Positions 56,343 to 64,000 of a DNA stretch of 64,000 bases are shown here, in pieces (position 1 is the stretch's first letter; each line of letters begins with the position of its first letter). Location of the stretch: positions 115,950,624 to 116,014,623 of the forward strand of contig CM035807.1 of NCBI GenBank assembly GCA_020466095.1, read 5' to 3'. Source of the DNA: Chlorops oryzae. Taxonomy: Eukaryota; Arthropoda; Insecta; Diptera; Chloropidae. Under the pieces are notes generated by a model. The model was not told where the DNA came from and searched no databases. It was given only the letters and a program-made list of their open reading frames with translations. The position numbers and the translations under genes were made by a program.

Positions 56343-56698
56343 AAGTAAGGGTGTTATAGTCCTAGTTATAGTGAGCCTGACAATAGAATACCCGACACAG
56401 ACACACATCTTCAAATAATTTTTAATATCAAGAGGTGTTTAAGACCATAAGGGGCCCCATATACCGACTTTTGATAGATTTTTTTATGAAAACTGCCCCT
56501 TTGCCACGCCCACTTTTCAAATTTTTTGTGAATTCTAATCGGACCCTTATATATACGCTCAAATTTTAAGTTTTATTAAAATATTTCGAAAAAATCCGAT
56601 TTTAAGGCAGTTTTGGGATTTTTGTGACAGACCCTAGTACTGGAGGTACCCTTAAAAAATGGACCGATGAAGGAAATTTTTTGGATTGCAATAGCTAA
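56343..56698 (+). repeat. Interspersed repeat family R1, copy 3 (truncated)
   Basis: It matches R1 from GTAAGGGTGTTATAGTC to GGACCGATGAAGGAAATTTT, then stops abruptly. Near the start CTAGTTATAGTG replaces the usual CAGGCG. Confidence 0.75.
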
Positions 56699-56748
56699 AT
56701 AAAAAAAATCCATAACTATTTTTTTCGATAAACATTTTTTTTATAAGT

Positions 56749-57633
56749 AGAGCTCGGATTTTGAATATTTTGAATTTTTTTGAATTTTTTTGCATTTAAC
56801 TGTCCTTTTTGAATGTTTTATTCACTGAAGTAGGCTTTTTTTTTTGTTAATTTGACAATTCAACATTTTAATAGGCATAAGCAATATTTGAACCGAATAC
56901 CAATCTTACGAGTACCGAGTACTCATAAAAATTATACGCCATCACTTGAGTTGAAATTTTAATTCAAAATTTTCAAAAGTTTTTCAAAAAATTTTCTAGT
57001 AATGCAATATTTGAACCGAGTACCATTCTAACGAGTACCGAGTACTCATAAAAATTATACGTTATCACTTGAGTTTTAATTTTAATTCAAAATTTTCAAA
57101 AATTTTCAAAAAATTTTCTGGTAATGCAATATTTGAACTGAGTACCAATCTAACGAGTACCGAGTACTCATACAAATTATACGTTATCGCTTGAGTTTTA
57201 ATTTTAATTCAAAATTTTCAAAAAATTTTCAAAATGAACCAAAGCTCGGGAAATATTTTAAAAGCTCTTTTTCACGGAACAGTGAACAGCATTTGTTTTA
57301 TTAGTTTAAACGAGTACCCAAAAGCGAGTACTCAAAAAATAGCTACAACACTAACCCCTGTCAAATTGCCTCGCAACGAGAAATATTCAATTTTTCAAAA
57401 TTTTCTCGCTACGAGTTCTCGCAGTGCGCAACATTGGAGCTTGAACCATATGATTGAATGTATTGAAATTTGTGTGCGTCTCGTCTCGCGCTGTCGCATC
57501 GGGCTCTCGGAATGTTGGATTTTGGGCTTAATTTGGAATTTTTGACTGTGAATTTTTTGCATTTTTGTTTGAATTTTTTGAATATTTTTTTGAACTTTTT
57601 TTCATTTTTTTATATATTCAAAATCCGAGCTCA
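56749..57633 (-). mobile_element. hAT-like MITE, full copy with three minisatellite units
   Basis: The ends are TAGAGCTCGGATTTTGAATA and ATTCAAAATCCGAGCTCATA. It is the reverse-oriented relative of the element in the LRR intron. About three units of the GAGTACCGAGTACTCATAAA type lie at 56925-57195. Confidence 0.8.
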
Positions 57634-58008
57634 TAAAAATTTAAGCTGATGTCAGAAAAATGTAATTCTTCGAATTATGGGAAAAAATTTTGTCAAATTG
57701 ACTAGAATTTTTTCCCCTATTAAATCCACAATAGTTGCTTTAAGTTTGATTTTTTATTAAAACGAAGAGTTTGAATTTTTAGAAGGGATCGAAAATTGTG
57801 GCATTTAATTGAATAAGAAAGTGATGGTAGGCTATAAAAATGTTTTTCTCGAAAATGGCGGCTTTCTTACATTCACTTAATTACCTAAATAAAAAAAATA
57901 TGTATACCAACCTTCATTATGATAGGGTCACTCCTTTTATTTTATTCCACAAGATGCATGGAGCGATCCCACTGTGCAATGCAAAGGTTAATCACGATGG
58001 GTACCATA
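57634..58008. other. Probable intronic DNA, no gene recognised
   Basis: AT-rich sequence between two element copies. Short frames (57840-58064 and others) lead into a MITE and are not supported. Confidence 0.45.
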
Positions 58009-58247
58009 TATTACTATATATGTCACTCTCATGGATTTTGGGCGGGACATTTCGCGCCAGTTAGAAAGAGATGTTACTCGGCAGGCATAAAAAGAGCGAG
58101 AGAGAAATACTTTTGGTGAGTACCCAAGTGAAAAATGCTCATTTTGGTGGGTACCCAAGACCGTGGTGGGTACTTAAGACCGTGGTGAAAAGAGCCAAAA
58201 TGGAAACGGCTCCTGAGTGACATATATAGTTATTTATGATGGGTACC
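58009..58247 (-). mobile_element. MITE family M5, copy 1
   Basis: It contains the words GGAAACGGCTCCTGAGTGAC, GGTGGGTACCCAAGACCGTG and ACTTTTGGTGAGTACCCAAG. Its ends are AT palindromes (ATATATTACTATATATG). Other copies: 59329-59570, 60752-60908 (truncated) and 61138-61378. Confidence 0.75.
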
Positions 58248-58810
58248 TATGCGAAAAAATGAAATTATTAAATAAATAATCATGTAACATATCGAAACTT
58301 ACTATTCTTCATTTTTTTTTTACTATTGGGAACGTCAAATTTCGTTTCTATTTGAATAAAGATGGTCACCTTGTACGTAAAATGCTATTAGCTTTGTAGA
58401 TCAGTTCGTTTAACGCAAGACTGGAATGAATCACGGTTGCAATTATGAACAGATCATCATGAAAACCGACTCCTACACAATCTGATGTTCATAGTGAAGT
58501 AGTTTTTTGTGGTTGCTTTCTTGAGAAAAGGACAAATTTCCAGTTAAATGTTTTATTATTTTTCATATTCTTTTTATCTTCATTTAAATTTCCATTGTAG
58601 GCGGAAGTCTTTTTGCTGTCTTTTCAATAAAAGACACATGTGAAAAATAAAAAAGTAAAAAATAAATAAATTTTAAACAATGACTTCTTTTGTTTTTGTT
58701 GAAAAACTTGTTTAAGTTTTTTTTTGCCTTTTATATTTTTGCAAACTTTTTTTTTTATTTTTCTGCTTCAATTGTCAGTTGAATTTTTTGCATTGTTTTA
58801 CAAAAATATT

Positions 58811-58966
58811 AGGGGTATTCACAAAGGCGTCGGAAAATAGTAAAGTCGGAAAATCGGAAAATTTTATCTGCTCAAAAAGTTATGAAAGAAAAGTTTAAAA
58901 AATTTTTAAAAAGTCGCAATTTTCTGATTTTCCAAAGTTTTTATCACGCCTTTGTGAATACCCCCA
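58811..58966 (+). mobile_element. MITE family M1, copy 4
   Basis: It begins AGGGGTATTCACAAAGGCGT and ends ACGCCTTTGTGAATACCCCC. Inverted pairing continues inward. Confidence 0.8.
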
Positions 58967-59328
58967 ATGATGTTTTTTTGTGTTAAATTGAAAGCATACA
59001 AAAAAATGGATCCTTCACTAATTCTTTTGAAATGTATAGTAGTAATAGAGTAAAAGAACACATAAATCATTCCATAGATTCGATATCTGAGTATTGATTT
59101 GAGATTTTGTCAAAATAAATTCGAGTGAAATTATTAAAAATTGCTTAAAAAATGCTTAGATATACACTTTTTAGTGTTGTTTGATCGTTGTTCTATGCGT
59201 GATAAATACGAGATACATTTGAGATGTTCGAGCTCTTTGAATCTTCACCCAGTATTTAGTAACCAAATATCAACTCAACTCACTCTACTACCATACTGTT
59301 TTGTGAACCCATTAAATTAGTACTTTAT

Positions 59329-59570
59329 TACCATATATAACTATATATGTTACTCAGGAGCCGTTTCTATTTTGGCTCTTTTCAACACGGTCTTGAGTAC
59401 CCACCACAGTCTTGGGTACCCACCAAAATGAGCATTTTTCACTTGGGTACTCACCAAAAGTATTTCTCTATCGCTCTTTTTTTGCCTGCCGAGTAACATC
59501 TCTTTCTAAATGGCGCAAAAACTCCCGCGCAATATCTATGAGAGTGACATATATAGTAATATATGTTTAT
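59329..59570 (+). mobile_element. MITE family M5, copy 2
   Basis: Starts ACCATATATAACTATATATG and holds CAGGAGCCGTTTCTATTTTG and GTACTCACCAAAAGTATTTC. It ends GAGAGTGACATATATAGTAA. Confidence 0.75.
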
Positions 59571-60197
59571 GACTCTGGCAACCATCAGCTGGCATGTGTG
59601 CAAAAAAACATTCTAGTAACGAGATACTTCCATCAGTAACGAGACGTTATTGATTACTGACTGAAGAGTAATCGTTACTTTTTACCGAATAGTATCGATA
59701 TTTTACACAGCTCTAGTGCATTGCAATTGAGAAGTACTCAAATTTTCCCCTTGATATCCTTGGTGAAAAAAATTAATGAATTGGTCATTTATGAGAAAAT
59801 TTCCGGCTGGGTATCTTTATCGTATCGTAATCATTGTAGCGGTAAAATCGTACTAACGATCGATTTCCATTAAAAAATACAAAAACATTCCATTTAAAGT
59901 AAATTAAGATTCTCATCATATTTTCAGGTGGACACGATCAATTTGCGACTTTCATCAGAAATCATCTGACATATGTATGTCTTTGGAACTGGTATTTTTT
60001 TTTTTTTACTTAGAATAGAAACCTAAGCAGATTTGTGATATATATAAAAAAATCAACTTTCGACTAAAAATAGTCAAAAGGATCGAAGCAATATTATATT
60101 TATACGCAAATTTATACATAATCTCATATAAACGCCAAAGAATAAAAGAAAATCAATTTTATACGCGCTAAGAAATCAAATTAATAACGACCAAAAA

Positions 60198-63128
60198 ATG
60201 GAACAAACATCACAAACGAACACGAACACAAATACCAACACAAATGCAAATGGTAACACAAACGAAACGGGACGAAAAATACGAAAATCGCCCGAAACAC
60301 AAAATGCACAGATGAAAAACGTGGTGCCGGCGATTATCACGCGAGAGCGAAGTTTTGTACGAACTTCAAATCAACAGGTTAGGAACAGAAATATTGAAAT
60401 GGAATTATGATTTCCTCGTTCACAATTTTTAACTATGTGTAATAATTTGCGTACCTACATTTTGCAGAACAAGAGACGGAGTCTCGCATTTAACGTACCA
60501 GGCGGCGTTAATTCGCAAGTTCAAATGCGCGGGAAGCCAGCAATGGATATCTACAGGCCACCGAGTAAGTGTTAACTGGATGATTTTATACTGCGAAAGC
60601 TGTTTCTTTTTTTTCATAAATGTACATAGACTGTTTTAGACTGTAATTTTGAACCACGCGTGCCGCCAAAACATTGCTTGCTGTATATATATATTTTAAA
60701 AAGATTATTATTGCTATGTTCTCACTATAGGGGTTAAGTTCATACTTTGATCATATATAATTAATATATGTCAATCAGGAGCCGTTTCCATTTTGGCTCT
60801 TCTCACCACGGTCTTGGGTACCCACCACAGGTATTGGGTACCCACCAAAATGAGCATTTATCACTTGGGTACTCATCAAAAGTATTTCTCTCGCTCTTTT
60901 TTTGCCTTTTGCTTCGAGCGAGTTAAGGTTTACTAACGTCATCATATAGAACTATAGCTGCAACTTCGGCCAAAAGCTATTACGTGGTAATCCAATTCAA
61001 ATGACGTGGTTCTACAGCCACTCGAGCATTATGGCGTGGTTCACCACAGTTGAACTTTTTCACCAAATCATGCCATGACGCGCCAAAATTTGGCCGAAGT
61101 TGCAGCTGTAGTTCTATATGCTTCAACTCAAAGCGTTCATACATATATAACTATATATGTAACTCAGGAGCCGTTTCCATTTTGGCTCTTTTCACCACGG
61201 TATTGGGTACCCACCACGGTATTGGGTACCCACCAAAACGAGCATTTTTCACTTAGTTACTCACCAAAAGTATTTCTCTCTCGCTCTTTTTTTGCCTGCC
61301 GCGTAACATCTCTTTCTAACTGGCGCGAAACGTCCCGCGCAATATCTATGAGAGTGACATATATGTATGGTTATATGTGACGTCATCCTTCCCCACTCAT
61401 TTTCTGCACGTGAAAGCTTCCTGCCAGTGTCGTATTAAATTTTTACCCGGTTTTTGTACTCGGTGTTAGCAAATGTAACTGAAATTTCAAATGCAACTCT
61501 GCGCTAACCTCACAGTTAAATGTTAACCCAGGGTATATTTTCGGGTTAGATGAATTTTTTTTGATATGTGTTTTGACATTTGAAACCCTGGCTTTCGCCG
61601 ATAATTCTAACACGGCCTAGTGAGAACATAGCATATATGAGACCTTCAATGTTAGATTTGTGAAGAGATTCAAAAGGAGATTTAGTTAAGGCAATATATT
61701 TCGGGTTCAATGAAAGGAGTTTAAAATATTTCCCATAGAATTTTAAAAACTAAGATATATTCCGTGATTTCCAATAGTGCGGGAATACCTGCAAATATTT
61801 AATACTTGGAAGCATATGGAAATCAGTTATAATTAAAAGCTACTTCGAATGTAATTGGTCTCATATGTTTTCATGTGTTGAATATTTGTTACGAATTGTT
61901 GCTGATTAAAATTCACATTTGACCTATAGTTTCTTCGGCATAATTATTAAGTATGGGCCATAGAATATTGTTCTGCTAGTGGAATAGAAGGCGCTAACAA
62001 ATCGATCGATCCCACATACTGTCCGAATTTTGTAACAAAATCACAAATCGATAGGTCGTCCAAGAGAAACATTTTTGATCCGATCATTTTCTAAAATCAT
62101 GTCCGCCATATTGGATCCGCATTTTGAATTTCAAAATCTGAGGTCAAAATCGGAATCAGCATCCCGAAATAGGTACGAAAGCACTTTTTTTGGTGATCCG
62201 ATCATTTTCTAGAAATCATGTCCGCCATATTGGATCCGCCATTTTGAATTTTCAAAATCTGAGCTCAAAATCGGAATCAGCATCCCCGAAATAGGTACGA
62301 AAGCTACTTTTTTTGGTGATCCGATCATTTTCTAGAAATCATGTCCGCCATATTGGATCCGCCATTTTGAATTTTCAAAATCTGAGCTCAAAATCGGAAT
62401 CAGCATCCCCGAAATAGGTACGAAAGCTACTTTTTTTTGGTGATCCGATCATTTTCTAGAAATCATGTCCGCCATATTGGATCCGCCATTTTGAATTTTC
62501 AAAATCTGAGCTCAAAATCGGAATCAGCATCCCCGAAATAGGTACGAAAGCTACTTTTTTTTTGGTGATCCGATCATTTTCTAGAAATCATGTCCGCCAT
62601 ATTGGATCCGCCATTTTGAATTTTCAAAATCTGAGCTCAAAATCGGAATCAGCGACCCCATCAACATTTGCGATGGACCTTATCAAATTGTTTTGGGGGA
62701 AAATTACGAGCTGTATAGAGTTTTGACCGCTTTTTCGGTTTCGGTTTGATTTTTTACAAAAGTTTTCGGGACACCCTGTATATGTGCATTTAATTGCTTA
62801 TTCCTAAGCATGCAAAATTTACATAAATTATTCTTACCTCACGTATCCGCTTTCTAAGCAACACTAACCGAACTTCTTTCCAAGTCCAACGAAGCGCATT
62901 ATGAATCCATTTTTCTCACGCCTGGAAGAAAATTAGGTTATGGACGAATTTTTCCTACGGAATTTAATGCACTGAAAAATTTTTCTTGCTGCTTTGCATT
63001 ACCGCATGCTAAAAAAAAAAAAAAAAAATTAAAAATTGACAATAAACCGAGCGATCCAACTCAGTTTACACCAAATGTTATCCTCTTTTTTAATAAAAGA
63101 GCATTGTTTTTTGTTCTTTTTACTTCCC

Positions 63129-63159
<31 letters not shown>

Positions 63160-63789
63160 GTACATAAACAACCAATTTATATACACACACACACGATCCT
63201 CCAAAACCAAAATTCACATATCATGAATGAATGAACGGTTCGGTGCCGGTTCAGATGTCCGTAAAGATGGTGGTGGTGGTGGTGGTGGTGGCGTTGGCGG
63301 CGGCACTATCAATAAGTTAATGTTAAACGTTCATGCGCAAGAGTTTACCATGACGACAAATTGCCACGCCCCCCCAACGACTCCGGCAGATGGAATGAAT
63401 TCGCGGTAAAGATATTCAAAACATCGGCTTTAATTCATTCGATGTGATTTTCAATTTCAGAAATTAATTTCAACATCCAACACTCTTGCAGTTCGTCAGT
63501 GATCTTCCCATCAGCGTCGCCGGCACAAACATTACTGCAGCAAAGCAAATCGGCGCAAGGAAATCTTTCACTCAATCAACAACAATTGCAATATATGGCC
63601 GCCACGAATGCTATGGTGAATCGGCGACAAGCCGGCCTATCCGTTGGCAGTATGCCCATTGGAAATATCCATCCGAAAGGACATCATGTTTCGCATCGTG
63701 CCGGCGTTGTCTCGCATGCGATGCCTTTGAATCATATATCCCAGCAAATACCATTGTTAAATTCACCGTCCAGTGGGAATATATTACAC
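60198..63789 (+). CDS. PAM2-motif protein, PAIP1-like (5' part, continues beyond window)
   Basis: The exons are 60198-60377, 60468-60564, 63255-63405 and 63492-63789. The model stays open past the last donor (CAC|GTAACG), so the gene is cut by the window edge. It encodes at least 242 residues of low-complexity N-terminus: an asparagine/threonine run, RRSLAFNVPGG, AMDIYRPPNVRKD, an eight-glycine run, then LMLNVHAQEFTM (114-125). That last stretch fits the PAM2 motif that binds the MLLE domain of poly(A)-binding protein. PAM2 plus this layout resembles fly PAIP1-type translation regulators; a different PAM2 protein (for example a LARP4-like one) cannot be excluded without the downstream MIF4G or La domain. 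Exon 3 starts at 63255, not at the in-frame ATG 63227: splicing gives YRPP|NVRKD. The intron at 60565-63254 is crowded with repeats. Confidence 0.75.
60752..60908 (+). mobile_element. MITE family M5, copy 3 (truncated)
   Basis: Starts with ATATATAATTAATATATGTC and carries CAGGAGCCGTTTCCATTTTG. It stops after GCTCTTTTTTTGCC, lacking the last third. Confidence 0.7.
60943..61120. mobile_element. MITE with CATATAGAACTA ends
   Basis: The ends CATATAGAACTATAGCTGCA and TGCAGCTGTAGTTCTATATG are inverted repeats that continue through ACTTCGGCCAAA. The interior has repeated GTGGTT words. Confidence 0.75.
61138..61378 (+). mobile_element. MITE family M5, copy 4
   Basis: It begins ACATATATAACTATATATGT and ends GACATATATGTATGGTTATA. 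It carries the full-length M5 interior with CTGGCGCGAAACGTCCCGCG. Confidence 0.75.
62076..62660 (+). repeat. Minisatellite, unit about 122 bp, five copies
   Basis: Each unit contains GATCCGATCATTTTCTAGAA, GTCCGCCATATTGGATCCGC and GGAATCAGCATCCCCGAAAT. Units start near 62078, 62192, 62317, 62440 and 62565. The first has small deletions, whereas units 2-5 are nearly identical. It lies in the PAIP1-like intron. Confidence 0.92.
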
Positions 63790-64000
63790 GTAACGGTTTT
63801 TGTCATACTTTTTTTTTTATCGATAATATTGGCAGTAGCGGAGTGAGGGGCGCCAGATAATATTTGATATTTTATAAAAGTCTTTTTTTTTAATTAAAAT
63901 GCCGCCGAATTGTTTCGCTACTCCACTGAATATTGAATATTATCGATTCGATATGAAGGGGTTATTCTTATGTAAACGCATATGGGCATTAGGGTGTCCC

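Larger units (their letters stand above)
60713..61632. mobile_element. Inverted-repeat element hosting other MITEs
   Basis: The ends are GCTATGTTCTCACTATAGG and GCCTAGTGAGAACATAGC. It encloses M5 copies and the element 60943-61120. All lie in the PAIP1-like intron. Confidence 0.65.

Noticed and set aside
63227..63254. ATG at 63227 as a start codon
   Set aside because: Splicing at TTCAG (63254) from the 60564 donor gives a continuous RPP|NVRKD reading; the ATG lies in the intron.

Overview
The window is nuclear DNA from an insect, almost certainly a higher (brachyceran) fly. The proteins read like Drosophila orthologues, most introns are GT-AG, ancestral introns are about 70 bp, and intergenic DNA is AT-rich and packed with small inverted-repeat elements. 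A tephritid-like fly is my best guess, but the sequence alone does not prove it. No bacterial operon, CRISPR array, provirus or intact tRNA/rRNA gene is visible.

I reconstructed eleven protein genes exon by exon. From left to right they are: a leucine-rich-repeat protein (minus, 5939-8491); Ptpa, the PP2A phosphatase activator (minus, 13265-14927); Mcm10 replication factor (minus, 17072-19421); GMP synthase/burgundy (plus, 22471-26448); a compact NEK-like kinase (plus, 29198-30103); mitochondrial aconitase (minus, 32543-38015); TRAP-gamma/SSR3 (plus, 39123-39753); a MADF-BESS protein (plus, 41380-42793); mitochondrial 3-ketoacyl-CoA thiolase/yip2 (minus, 44130-47515); the SNF2 remodeller Etl1/SMARCAD1 (plus, 49030-53110); and the 5' part of a PAM2-motif, PAIP1-like gene that runs off the right edge (plus, from 60198). 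They are unrelated housekeeping and regulatory genes rather than a pathway cluster. Three divergent pairs (Mcm10/GMP synthase, aconitase/TRAP-gamma, thiolase/Etl1) have start codons 1.1-3 kb apart.

The remaining sequence is dominated by non-autonomous DNA transposons. Many have exact terminal inverted repeats and target-site duplications: 8-bp (hAT-like), TTAA (piggyBac-like) or TA (Tc1/mariner-like). Several are nested. There are also two tRNA-derived SINEs, one LINE 3' end, three minisatellites, a perfect 70-bp-arm hairpin and an inverted segmental duplication. Elements sit inside introns of the LRR, GMP synthase, aconitase, MADF-BESS, thiolase, Etl1 and PAIP1-like genes, and one lies directly after the Mcm10 stop codon.

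The main points of interest are two GC-AG introns, each enlarged by a mobile element from an inferred 71-72 bp; single-base frame breaks in three conserved genes (Mcm10, aconitase, thiolase) that look like sequence errors; a TIR element carrying two tRNA-like modules; and nested or duplicated element structures. I found no convincing new gene system.
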